Origin: Siderastrea radians
Lineage: Eukaryota; Cnidaria; Anthozoa; Scleractinia; Rhizangiidae
Assembly: GCA_964017195.1 (NCBI GenBank)
Contig: OZ024891.1
Location: 7,341,994-7,405,993, forward strand
Length of the DNA: 64,000 bases
Direction: 5' to 3'
Part shown: positions 1-11,600 of the stretch, piece by piece
How the letters are laid out: every line of letters starts with the position of its first letter
Numbering within the stretch: position 1 is the stretch's first letter
Notes under the pieces: model-generated
What the model was told of the DNA's origin: nothing
The model's input: the letters and a program-made list of their open reading frames with translations, nothing else
Database searches by the model: none
Position numbers and translations under genes: made by a program

Positions 1-366
1 TTAAAGACCAGCATTGAGTTTGACAGGAATCTCGTTTTTTGACCAAAAATGAGTACTGTATGTTTTTCAGTGGGCACATATTAATGCATTAATTTTTTGT
101 AAACACTGAAGAAATTTAAAATAAGTTGACAATATTATGCACAGCTTCACTCAATCTCTGTGACAGACAAATTATCTGCAAGTGCCAAAAGGTGCATAAC
201 GGCCTGTCAAACTCCAGCTGTGTGATGACAAACCATGTATCCTATGATACCCAGTTAGGTCACCTTTTTTGTGATTTTGTTATGCACAGTTGAAAATGGT
301 GATAGTTGTGAATGGTAACCTTATATCCAGACTACTCTGGTACTTGCTAAAAACTGCAGGCAGTAT

Positions 367-981
367 TTAGCCCCTTGAATGCCAAGGACATAATTTATAT
401 ATACGTCCTAAACACACGTGACTCAGCCACCGAGGACACATAAACGTCGTCAGTAGAGTGCTCTTACCAATGGTCTGGTTGTTCCTGTTTGTTCTCCGTG
501 GTTGTTTAAAGGGGACTGGGAATGCCTGAGACACTTTGTGAATGATACATGACGGAAATTTCTATTATTTTTGTTCTCGTATCCGACATGACAGCTTGAG
601 CGTTCTCTTGTCGAAGCACATTTTTCACGAGATTTTGGTGAAAGAGGAATAGGATTAGCAATAGAAAGGAAACGAGTATCTACCAAAAGCAGTGGTAGTA
701 TTTGAGGAGAGTCAAAATCACAAAATAAAGTTGGAGTGAATGAAAAAACAATGCGAGTTTCGAAGAAGAAAATGTTGAGAATATCACAAAACAGACTTGT
801 TGCATGTGGGAAAAGGGAGGCTTCAAAATGTTGCCATTTCAAAGGTAAAATAAAGGTATGGAATTTTTGATACTTCAACGGTGTCTGTTTACATTTTTTG
901 ACTTGTTTTGAACTCAGAATTACGTTTCAATTTTTTAATTAAAATCCAAGATGCAAGTGGTGCCGGCATTCAAGGGGTTAA
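367..981. mobile_element. MITE-like element with CCCCTTGAATGCC termini and TTAA-type ends
   Basis: The left terminus CCCCTTGAATGCC (from 371) is inverted at the right end (GGCATTCAAGGGG, ending 977). The right flank is TTAA and the left flank is TTAG, as expected if one TTAA target copy had mutated. CCC-type ends with TTAA targets fit a non-autonomous piggyBac-like element. The internal sequence has no transposase. The 142-residue open frame on the minus strand inside it looks random. Confidence 0.55.
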
Positions 982-1613
982 TTTCCCATTAAAAATGATA
1001 TTTCTAGCTTTGTACAAACTCTATAGTTACAAAGTATCTCTGTGTTATGATAGACTGTGAGCAGTTCTGTTAATGACAAGGAAAAAGATGAAAAAAGTTA
1101 AACTCAGTATTGAAGTGTCCAAAAGGCACTTAGTTTCTCAAGAACATGTAGAGGGAATACTGAGTCCCCAACAAGTCAGATCCTGTAACCACTAAGCCAC
1201 ATTCTTGTGACGAATAATGTGGCTGTGTACTCGGTTGATGAGTGGAGTAACCTCCTGCTTACTGCAAGGAGCAGTAATGATGGAGGTTTTTTATGGTGAT
1301 TGAGTAGAAAGTTGTTAATGGTAAAGATTGGTAATCAGTGAGTACTAGTTACACTTCACTTAGATGTCAAGCTTATGCACACACTTAAAGCTGCTAAATC
1401 CTTGCTTATTAATAAATGGTTACCAGTAACTCATGCATTTTGTTAACTATAACTTGCACGTTTGAGCTCTGCTCTCCAATACAGTGTGTTCTAGGCAGGC
1501 TGAAAGAAATGATACGGCCTGAATTGCTCTTGGTGTGAAGTTGGTAAAAGTTGCAAAATTTGCATGTCTTGAATTTACATATTTATTTGCGTGAAGTTGG
1601 ATGAAGTTGTTTA

Positions 1614-1894
1614 CAGCTATTTCAATTAACGTTGTCGGAAAACCTATGTGATAAGACTGCAAGGTGCTGTGGGTAACTAATAATATATAAATTTACCAAA
1701 CTTAGCTATGACTCACCCCTACACAAAACAAATCACACAGGGAAGTGTTTATGGTACTTTTACGCCCCCTATGGCAGCAACAACCGTGAAATTACAGCCG
1801 AATCACAAACAATTTTCAGCTACCCATACTACCTCTCAGTCTCGTCTCGTAAGCTTGAGGCTTTAAAATCCGACAACGTTAATTGAAATAGCTG
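1614..1894. mobile_element. MITE with 26-bp perfect terminal inverted repeats and TA target
   Basis: The terminus CAGCTATTTCAATTAACG (continuing to 1639) is repeated in perfect inverted orientation at 1869-1894. Both ends are flanked by TA, as in Tc1/mariner-type non-autonomous elements. The element is about 280 bp and has no coding capacity. Confidence 0.65.
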
Positions 1895-2699
1895 TATATA
1901 AATTTAGTAATACATGCATTTACAACATTTTTATACGTCTATGTGCATGTACATCGAAAGTGATAAGACCTTCAGAGAAAACTACTGGGCACTCAGAAAT
2001 GATTCTTCTCTCTCTCAAAAAAGGCAGGGCATATAATTATCCCCTTGTGCCCCTGGACCTCTCTGACAAATTATCAGATTAAGAAAGTAAATAAATAAAT
2101 GTCTTGCATTTTCCTGGAGAAGAAGCACTTACATGGTACATTCTGGTACAATATTAATACTATTTGTTCTTCAAGCTCATGAAAAGTAAGACTTGGTATT
2201 GAGCAATCTTCTATTAAAATCCACGTACATTCTATTAGGCATTTTAAGCACCAATCTAATGCTAATGAACTCAGTCAACCTTCCTGCTAATTTTTATCGC
2301 ACTCTTTCTATTTCTGGTATTAATTTTTGTTAAGTAGTAGCCCGTACATGTAGTTTTAGTTGGGGATTGGTCACGTGACCCCAACTACCAAAGGCCTATG
2401 TGGATGCTAAAAGTGTGCAATTGTACATGGAGCTGATAAGAAAGGGACATACTTTTGTCTCATGTAATCTGAACACTCAAACCAGTGTCTTATGTTCTAC
2501 CATCAAATGTAAATCAAGGCCATTAATTAGATCACAGCTTTTAGAAAGTATAACAGTCATTCAAACCATATAAGTGATCATTACTATATCTTGTAAAGTA
2601 AAGTTGCTGTAACTTAATTTATTGCATGCAATGGAAATAACATCAATCTCATTAAATTAGAGCTCAATTGACACAAACTCCTCACTTTTCTTCCACTAG

Positions 2700-5600
2700 C
2701 ATTAAGACCTAGGGATACAGCCGAAGAGAATGCATCTTGGCGGAAACCTTCCACAGGTTAATTTTCACATTTATCTTCTCTTCTTCTTCTTTCTTCTCCG
2801 AATTCTTGGCATGCATTTGTTTTTGTGTGAGCCCTTATTTGTGGACAGGTCGGTCGCTTTTGCATGTTTATGTCATTTTTTTTATTCCGCTGTCATTGTT
2901 CTCTGTGCAAGGAAACAAAATCTATCATCACATAATTCTTTGGTATTGTCTGAGTACAGGGAGAATTTTCAGGCGTAGATGAGGGTATACATATAAACTT
3001 GACATTTAACTGACCTGCAACTCCAAATAGTACTCTCTTGGCTGTGGTGTACTCTCAGAGAGTTCTAATGTGCTTGAATTTCCCTTGAATCACATTCATT
3101 CTCTTACTGACTCTTTTAAGCTCTTAATGAGTTGTATCCTTTCTTTATGTTTTGTCAGTTAGGAAGACAGCATATAAATGAAAAGACATAAGCTTAAACA
3201 TAAGTGTTTGTATGGCATGTTAAGTTGACAATTTTTAGCATTAACGAAAGTGAACTTGATGAATAAACGTTATAAAACATCATCATTGAGTTGTCCTCGA
3301 TCCTTTCATGTTTCTTCATGCAGTTAAAACCATTTTAGGACCATCTTACTGTACATAAGGGAAGGACAAGGAAGCTGTCTTGAGCAAGCTTAACCTTTTT
3401 ACTCTTATGAAACTGGCTCAAACATTTTGTCACAAAAACAGTTTTTGCTTCTTTTTCAACTTGGCTTCCTGTTAATGGGGTGACACAAAAGTGCCTCCCA
3501 AAATGAGTCAAACAGTGGAGCCTGCATTCAAATTGATTTTGCCAAAACATTTCAGTTTGAAATTCCATACAAACTGCTATATTGAGGCTTAAATTCATTT
3601 ATATGCAAATATTGTGCTTGGTTTTCCTTTGTTAAAAAGTGGGTCAAAGTGTAATCTTAGAAGTAAAAGTTACAAAACAGGTAGGTTAGTCATTATTATA
3701 TTGTTAGTCAAGGATTTAGCAGCTTTTGTTTAGACTGTTCAGTCTTTTACCCAAATTTGTTCAAACAAGATTTGGATTGATAACCTTTAAATAAAACTGC
3801 TTATGCTTGTAAGGCAGTTATAGCGTGCAGTATAACATCTCTTTTATTCACAGGATGTAAAGAAGAATGTATTTAATTATTTGTGTTTGTTTTGAAGGAA
3901 TTTATGGCAAGCTGGATGTGCTCTATGCTGGGATTGTTGCAGAGAATGCTTGCACTGAAAATAAGAGCAGGTTTCTTGTTTTCTTCGATGATGGATTCGC
4001 ACAATATCTGCCAGTCAAAAAGCTTCATCATGTTTATCATACAGGTGAGTTCTGATTGTGTTCTGATTGTGTTCCAAGGTCACCACATGCACACAAGCAG
4101 GGTTGGTTTGTGAGGACGTGCCCCCTCACGTGTCCTGCAACACGTCCTGGGGCTACAGCTGTAAGTCCCATTGAGTGAGCTACCCATTTCTGGGAAAAAA
4201 TCAAGTTGCAGGAACCAATGCTTGTATCAGAGTGTTCTTTTCTCAAATACCATTTCTTTTTATATTTCAGGCAAGAAGGTTTGGGATGAAGTAGCAGAAC
4301 ATTCCAAGGAGTTTATACAGGAATATCTTGAAGAATTCCCCAATGTAAGATTGCTGTTTTGCACCCATTAATTTATTTTTCTTGTACGCTATAAAAATGC
4401 ATACATTTTGTTTATGAGGAAATTTTGTGGACATTTGTTGAAGATGTTCATTACATTTTAACAGCGTCCAATGGTGAAGCTCAAAGCTGGCCAGTGGGTG
4501 AAAACTGAATGGAGAGGACAATGGTGAGACTACTTGATATACATTTGCATGTATCCTATCACCATTGTTGTCATCTTCATTGGTGTCTAAGTACATTTAC
4601 CCCCCAAGCATTCATCCTGCACTCGTGTATCCCTCCATCCTGCACACCTCCACACCTTCATCTTTTGCACATGTGCCCTTTCATGCCGTACCCCTTCACC
4701 CCTCCATCCTGCACATTTCCATCCCCCATCCTATATCCCTGCACCTCACATCCTGTACACCTCTGCTGCTTCATCCTGCATCTATGCACCCCTCCATCCT
4801 GAACTCCTGAACCCCTCCATCCTGTACCCCTACGGTCCTCCATCCTGCACCCCTGCAGCCCTCCATCCCTCCATCCTGCACCCCTCCATCATGCACACCT
4901 TCACCCCTTCATCCTGCACCTGTTCACCCTTCCATCCTGCACCCCTGCAGCCCTCCTTCCTGCAGCCCTCCATCCCTCCATCCTGCAGCCCTCCATCCCT
5001 CCATCCTGCAGCCCTCCATCCTGCAGCCCTCCATCCCTCCTTCCTGCAGCCCTCCATCCCTCCATCCCTCCATCCTGCAGCCCTCCATCCTGCAGTCCTC
5101 CATCCCTCCATCTTGCACCCCTCCATCATGCACACCTTCACCACTTCATCCTGCACCTGTCCACCCTTCCATCCTGCACCCCTGCAGCCCTCCTTCCTGC
5201 ACCCCTCCATCCCTCCATCCCTCCATCCTGCAGCCCTCCATCATGCACACCTTCACCCCTTCATCCTGCACCTGTTCACCCTTCCATCTTGCACCCCTGC
5301 AGCCCTCGTTCCTGCACCCCTCCATCCCTCCATCCTGCAGCCCTCCATCCCTCCATCATGCACACCTCCATCCCTTCATCCTGCACCTGCACATCCTTCC
5401 ATCCTGCACCCCTTCATCCTGCACACCTCCATCCCTCCATTCTGCACCCCTGCATTCCCCAATCCTGTACCCCTGCACCCCTGCACCCCTTCCATCCTGA
5501 ACTACTGCATCTCCCCATCCTTCCCCCTGCACTCCTCCACCTATACCCCTGCACCCCTGCACTCCTCCCTCCTTTATCCTCTCTGCCTGTCCATCCTGCA

Positions 5601-8600
5601 CCCCTCTTCCCCTCCATCATGCATCTCTGCTCTCTTCCATCCTGCATTCTTCCACCCTCCATCTCACATCCCTTCCGTCTGTGATTCTTAAGCTTCAGAG
5701 TCTGTTTAGTATTAAACATTGCTGCAGAGGTAGGTGAAGGCAGTGGTTTTCTCTTCTTTTCAGGCTAAAAGCGAAAGTAATGCAGCTGGATTGCAGTTTG
5801 GTTAAGGTAAGTAAATTCACAATATCATGAGTTGGATATATCAAATCTGTAGAATGATTTCTATACACTAAGAGTGACCATATCAGGGTTAAAACTTGGC
5901 GGTCGCACGGTCACCCGTGGCGATTAAAAAGTGTCCAGGGTGACTAAAAGTTGAGGTTTGATCGCCCGAAGGGCGACTACGATTTGAGAAGTACGAAAAG
6001 AGAAGCAATAACAATAAAATAAAATGTTCTTTCATTGAAGTACCTTTCTTTTCTTTCCTCGACTCTAAGTTCATCAATTGTAGTAAATGTTTAGTTTTAT
6101 AGCATGATAAATTTTGCATCAACTGAAAAACTCGGAAAAAAATTCCGAGTCCCAGATGGGATTTGAACCCACGACCCTCCGTGATCTAGTCGGATGCTCT
6201 ACCACTGAGCTACTGGAGACTCTATGGTGAGCAAGGGTGAAATGTGGGTCTTGACTAGAACCGCATCACGCAGTCACATAGTCAAATCAGGACAAGCACG
6301 CAGGACTCATAACTGCATCGCGCAGTCACATTAAAGCATACCTGAGATGCAACCATCCAACCGCCAAGTGAGTCTTTCTATAGAAATATAGCATGATAAA
6401 TTTTGCATCAACTGAAAAACTCGGAAAAAAAATTCCGAGTCCCAGATGGGATTTGAACCCACGACCCTCCGTGATCTAGTCGGATGCTCTACCACTGAGC
6501 TACTGGAGACTCTATGGTGAGCAAGGGTGAAATGTGGGTCTTGACTAGAACCGCATCACGCAGTCACATAGTCAAATCAGGACAAGCACGCAGGACTCAT
6601 AACTGCATCGCGCAGTCACATTAAAGCATACCTGAGATGCAACCATCCAACCGCCAAGTGAGTCTTTCTGTAGAAATATAGCATGATAAATTTTGCATCA
6701 ACTGAAAAACTCGGAAAAAAATTCCGAGTCCCAGATGGGATTTGAACCCACGACCCTCCGTGATCTAGTCGGATGCTCTACCACTGAGCTACTGGAGACT
6801 CTATGGTGAGCAAGGGTGAAATGTGGGTCTTGACTAGAACCGCATCACGCAGTCACATAGTCAAATCAGGACAAGCACGCAGGACTCATAACTGCATCGC
6901 GCAGTCACATTAAAGCATACCTGAGATGCAACCATCCAACCGCCAAGTGAGTCTTTCTGTAGAAATATAGCATGATAAATTTTGCATCAACTGAAAAACT
7001 CGGAAAAAAATTCCGAGTCCCAGATGGGATTTGAACCCACGACCCTCCGTGATCTAGTCGGATGCTCTACCACTGAGCTACTGGAGACTCTATGGTGAGC
7101 AAGGGTGAAATGTGGGTCTTGACTAGAACCGCATCACGCAGTCACATAGTCAAATCAGGACAAGCACGCAGGACTCATAACTGCATCGCGCAGTCACATT
7201 AAAGCATACCTGAGATGCAACCATCCAACCGCCAAGTGAGTCTTTCTGTAGAAATATAGCATGATAAATTTTGCATCAACTGAAAAACTCGGAAAAAAAT
7301 TCCGAGTCCCAGATGGGATTTGAACCCACGACCCTCCGTGATCTAGTCGGATGCTCTACCACTGAGCTACTGGAGACTCTATGGTGAGCAAGGGTGAAAT
7401 GTGGGTCTTGACTAGAACCGCATCACGCAGTCACATAGTCAAATCAGGACAAGCACGCAGGACTCATAACTGCATCGCGCAGTCACATTAAAGCATACCT
7501 GAGATGCAACCATCCAACCGCCAAGTGAGTCTTTCTGTAGAAATATAGCATGATAAATTTTGCATCAACTGAAAAACTCGGAAAAAAATTCCGAGTCCCA
7601 GATGGGATTTGAACCCACGACCCTCCGTGATCTAGTCGGATGCTCTACCACTGAGCTACTGGAGACTCTATGGTGAGCAAGGGTGAAATGTGGGTCTTGA
7701 CTAGAACCGCATCACGCAGTCACATAGTCAAATCAGGACAAGCACGCAGGACTCATAACTGCATCGCGCAGTCACATTAAAGCATACCTGAGATGCAACC
7801 ATCCAACCGCCAAGTGAGTCTTTCTGTAGAAATATAGCATGATAAATTTTGCATCAACTGAAAAACTCGGAAAAAAAATTCCGAGTCCCAGATGGGATTT
7901 GAACCCACGACCCTCCGTGATCTAGTCGGATGCTCTACCACTGAGCTACTGGAGACTCTATGGTGAGCAAGGGTGCGTGCTTGTCCTGATTTGACTATGT
8001 GACTGCGTGATGCGGTTCTAGTCAAGACCCACATTTCACCCTTGCTCACCATAGAGTCTCCAGTAGCTCAGTGGTAGAGCATCCGACTAGATCACGGAGG
8101 GTCGTGGGTTCAAATCCCATCTGGGACTCGGAATTTTTTTCCGAGTTTTTCAGTTGATGCAAAATTTATCATGCTATATTTCTACAGAAAGACTCACTTG
8201 GCGGATGTTTAGTTTTAAAGCACAAAATTCAAAGTCGTTCGTGATCGAGTTTTTAGATCGCTCCGATACGTAGACGCCATTTTTGATTTTACTGACACGA
8301 GAATCCAGACATACCCAGAGTTCAATGCGGTACGTTTTCAATAATATGGGCAAAATTACTCGATACTGCTCGATATAATAGACTTACTTTTCACCTGAAT
8401 TAAAAAACAATCGAAAGAAACTGAGAATTGTGATACTGAAGTTTATAGATGTTGACAAGATTGTTTTGTCCGTATTTGGAAAAAATGGTCCAGTTTTTCT
8501 TTAAAAGTTTAAGGACCAAGTCAGAACCTGTAAGTGAAGAAAATAGCAAACAAGAATGAGACGAATGATCCCCAACACGGACTGAACAGAGTTTTTATTG

Positions 8601-11600
8601 TTATAACAATTTTACCAATAATATTTCTCGACAGTACATTGGCAAATGTGAGCATTCAAGACAAAGTTAAGATCAAGCAAATTTCTTTTGGCATTTCAGT
8701 AAAACATCTTACTAAAAAACACGGGCTCAAACAGCCATGAGACGTTTATTCGAGCAAAAATGATTTAATTTTTTTTGTGTTAGTAGAGGAAATTCGAGGG
8801 CTACTTTATTTTGGTCTGGGCGACTAAGAATTCAGGGATACTGGCCTGAGTGGCGACCAAGCACTGAAGTTAATTTTTAGCCCTGCCATATGACTGCTGT
8901 GACATTTCTAACTGGTGGCCAATTTTAAATTTCTTACTGAATGGGTATAACAACAATGTCCTTGTGCTGCAGATGCTGTTCCAGATTGATAACCGCTCTG
9001 AATGGCTTTACAGAGGATCAACTCGACTGGAGCCGCTATACAGTGCCTTGGTGAGACATTGATAACCTTAGTTTGTCTGTTCTGTTTACTTGAAGATGCA
9101 ATCTGTGGAAAAACCTAACCAAAGATGGGGGGGGGGGGGGGGAACCATGCAATGGACTAGAAATGAAACCGAATTCAAGTACCAGCCTTGAGGGGTTTAA
9201 AATTTTGGCCCTTTAAGGAGGGTTTTGAGGGGTTGGGTAGTGTGTTTCTGGTAGGCACAATCTAGATGCATGGACAAATTTTGATCAGTTACAAGTTGTG
9301 TTATTTGTTGCTCTGTAAAGCTAATGTGATTTTCAAGTTTCCTTTCTATATAACAATAATTGTAATTGTAAGGCATCCTGTCTGAGTGCTTTCTGTTTAA
9401 CTTGCATCAGGTTGATGGTAAGATCTCCACTGCTAGAAAGAAGAGGTCTCGCAAGCTCACGCGAGGGGCTTCAGGGAAGACAACAGAACCTTTTATTGAC
9501 TACAGTATCACCAAGCCCTGTTTTGGGATTTCACCATACAGCAAATCAGATCCTACAGGTGGGTCAACATTGGTTGATTCTGTAGCAGTAATAATTTGAT
9601 ATGTTACGTTTCTTTCCTAACTTGAACAAAGCACGCGGCGATGCTTCAGCGAACTCCTGTAAGACATCAAAAGGAATGACAAAGTCACATCCAAACCAAA
9701 TACTGGACACTTCAGCTACCCTGTTCCTTTTAGCCAACACAGATGGTCTGCAGTCTTTGCCTACATCAGGGCAATACGGAAAGCCATAAATATTTAGAAC
9801 AAAAAAATCGTCTTTCAAATTGGCACTCTTAATCCCCAAGTAATCACCAAAGGTACCACCGTGTTTCCACCAATAATGTAGCTCCACTGTTCTGCATATA
9901 ACCCACACATAACCCACAATTCTTTGATTCACTCTCACTAGGGGCTAATGGTTGAAATGCTGCCTTTTAAATTTCGTTACTGTGGCCAATTTATGTTATC
10001 AACTCAGTTGATGTGATAAATCCAAATTTTCCTGCTAAAGCTAGAGCTGTATCAAGCACATGCAACAAGCACAAATGTTTGTTGTAAAATGTTTTCTTCA
10101 AAATAATTGCCTTAAGGGGTAAGAAAAGTTATTTCCAGTGCAGGAAAGGATTTCAGTAGTAGGGAACTGGAAACTTGGACTGTTGCTAACCTTGTTAGCA
10201 TGATCTGAAAAGATGAAAAATAATCAGGATATTTAATAGGGTAAACTGTGGTTTCCAGAGTTCATGTGTTGATTATTTTATTATTTTCCAGGTGAACAGC
10301 AGCGAAGGTTGGAGGAAAAACGACAACAAACTCAGCTTGAGCAACAACGGCAACAAGAGGTTTGTTGATTTCATTACTTTGACCAAGATGCACACAGAAA
10401 TTAATTTTAAGCAAGGAGACAGTTTATAAACCAGTACAAACACTGCCCTAAGACCACTGTTTCACTGTGATTTTATAGCTTTAACCTGGCATTGAATTAA
10501 CTTTTTCGTCTTGCAGCTGTTGTAGCAGTACAGGTTAAGGTTCAACTGATATTGCATTAGCTCTCTCCATAGGGCCATGTTCTTCTAACTTGAGCAATCA
10601 ATAACAGAAATAGCTTTACATGAATTGTGGTTTAGTTTCTTAAAAAAACAGTAGCACTGGGGAAGTGAAACATGAACATTTGGATTTATCAACTGAGTTG
10701 ATAAAGTAAATTAGCTCCTGTGAAGAAATTCAAAAGCTGATGCTCTGAGCTCTAGGCCTTTACTACAGCAAATCAAAGTCAGCTTTTAAATTTCTTTAGC
10801 TTTGCATGAGCTGTTTCTAGTTAAAAGACATTAATATTCTCATTTCTTTTTGTACATAATTTTAAATTGTTGGGTGTCTTCTCCAAACACCATCCAAGCA
10901 TCACTTGCAATATGCAGCAGCTATGTGTTGTTAAATCTGATATCCTTGCTCTTCTCTGTACTCTTCAAAGCAACAAGAACAGATGAGGGATGAAAACAAA
11001 AAGATGTCTGCCACCATGGTTTCAACTACCACAAAGACTGCAAACAACAATCAATCAACATCTTCCACTTCTACTGCAACAACAACTTCTACTACCATAA
11101 CATCTGCAATGGGGACTCTCAGGAAATCCTCTAGCGATGCAAGCCTTACATCAAAGGGATCAGGTGACTCATCAGTATCAAGATCAGATGGTTCAAGGTC
11201 CAGTGATAAAAGTAACAAAAGTCTAGGCAGTGGAGCTGGTTCTGGAACTCAGGCATCAGGTAAAAAAAAAGCTTTAGGTTACATATGCTTATGTTACTAC
11301 ATGTGGTAACAGGTGGAGCCTGTGAGCAGACCTCTACCCTGGTGCCAGAGGTTCTAGCAGACCTCTCATATTTTCTTTGAATCACATAACAGAAAAAGAA
11401 CATCTCCATTATGCCAGCAGTGTTTGGGTGAACAGCATCTGCATAATTTATGCAAAATTTGTAGCCTAAACAACAGGATACTGAAACAAGATTAGTAGTG
11501 ATACTGTTACGCAGACATCCAATTTCTGTGTGAAGCAAAGGTAATAGGAGACATCTGCATGCAGGCCAGTGGAGGAGTGTCGGTGTAATGGTATGGCATC

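Larger units (their letters stand above)
1..2699. other. Upstream SETDB1 intron or 5' flank with two MITE-like elements
   Basis: I see no convincing exon here. Missing SETDB1 N-terminal exons should lie further upstream. Two inverted-repeat elements (367-981 and 1614-1894) are listed separately. The stretches 1-366, 982-1611 and 1897-2699 show nothing recognisable. Confidence 0.5.
6097..8203. repeat. Tandem 289-bp repeat array (7 direct units, 1 inverted) with tRNA-like genes
   Basis: Equivalent points recur at 6151, 6441, 6730, 7019, 7308, 7597 and 7887, giving periods of 290, 289, 289, 289, 289 and 290. The one-base differences come from an A-tract of 7 or 8 inside the hairpin loop. One further visible difference is ctttcta/ctttctg at a unit boundary. 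The last unit breaks after GCAAGGGTG (about 7976) and turns into an inverted copy. Near-identity points to very recent expansion or active homogenisation. Confidence 0.95.
5884..8885. mobile_element. CAGGG-ended DNA transposon (hAT-like, non-autonomous) carrying a tRNA-like array
   Basis: The left end starts CAGGGTTAAAACTT at 5884. The right end, read inverted, starts CAGGGCTAAAAATTAACTT from 8885. Both continue into GGTCGC-containing sequence. The element is bounded by direct repeats CCATAT at 5878-5883 and 8886-8891, a target-site duplication. CAGGG termini with a short target duplication suggest hAT, although 6 bp rather than 8 bp is unusual. No transposase is visible. The interior contains seven 289-bp tandem units plus one inverted unit, each with a tRNA-like gene. 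Confidence 0.65.
3898..9050 (+). other. SETDB1: SETDB1 Tudor-repeat exons
   Basis: Exons 3898-4044, 4271-4344, 4465-4523, 5764-5806 and 8973-9050 cover about residues 19-152 of the visible product. The motifs [40 protein letters not shown] and [13 protein letters not shown] match the second and third Tudor repeats of SETDB1. In the vertebrate protein these form the reader of histone H3 carrying K14 acetylation and K9 methylation. The preceding 57-nt exon (2700-2756) ends in phase 1 and joins to 3898 as T-G-I-Y-G. It may encode the end of the first Tudor unit, but its sequence is not clearly conserved. The 5806-8973 intron carries the tRNA-like array. Confidence 0.9.

Noticed and set aside
273..315. 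25-nt open segment between TGCACAG and GTAACC as an upstream SETDB1 exon
   Set aside because: The phase happens to fit the exon at 2700, but the peptide does not resemble a Tudor segment and the element is too short to judge.
3867..3897. ATG at 3867 as the SETDB1 start
   Set aside because: It precedes a polypyrimidine tract and AG at 3897. The Tudor exon starts at 3898 and joins in phase to 2700-2756.
4891..5691. 266-residue frame and its antisense partners
   Set aside because: Translation of the CTGCA/CCTCCAT minisatellite. Open on both strands, no start context, lies within a clean intron.
7777..8052. 91-residue minus-strand frame ([18 protein letters not shown]...)
   Set aside because: It is a reading of the tRNA-like gene and trailer. 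The same frame would occur in any copy of the unit.
6148..8128. Calling the units functional tRNA-Ser(AGA)
   Set aside because: tRNA-Ser needs a long variable arm. Here it is 5 nt, and the acceptor stem is mismatched at its outer two pairs.
6097..8203. Regular repeat array resembling CRISPR at a glance
   Set aside because: Repeats are 289 bp, nearly identical throughout, with no variable spacers, and each holds a tRNA-like gene. The genome is eukaryotic.
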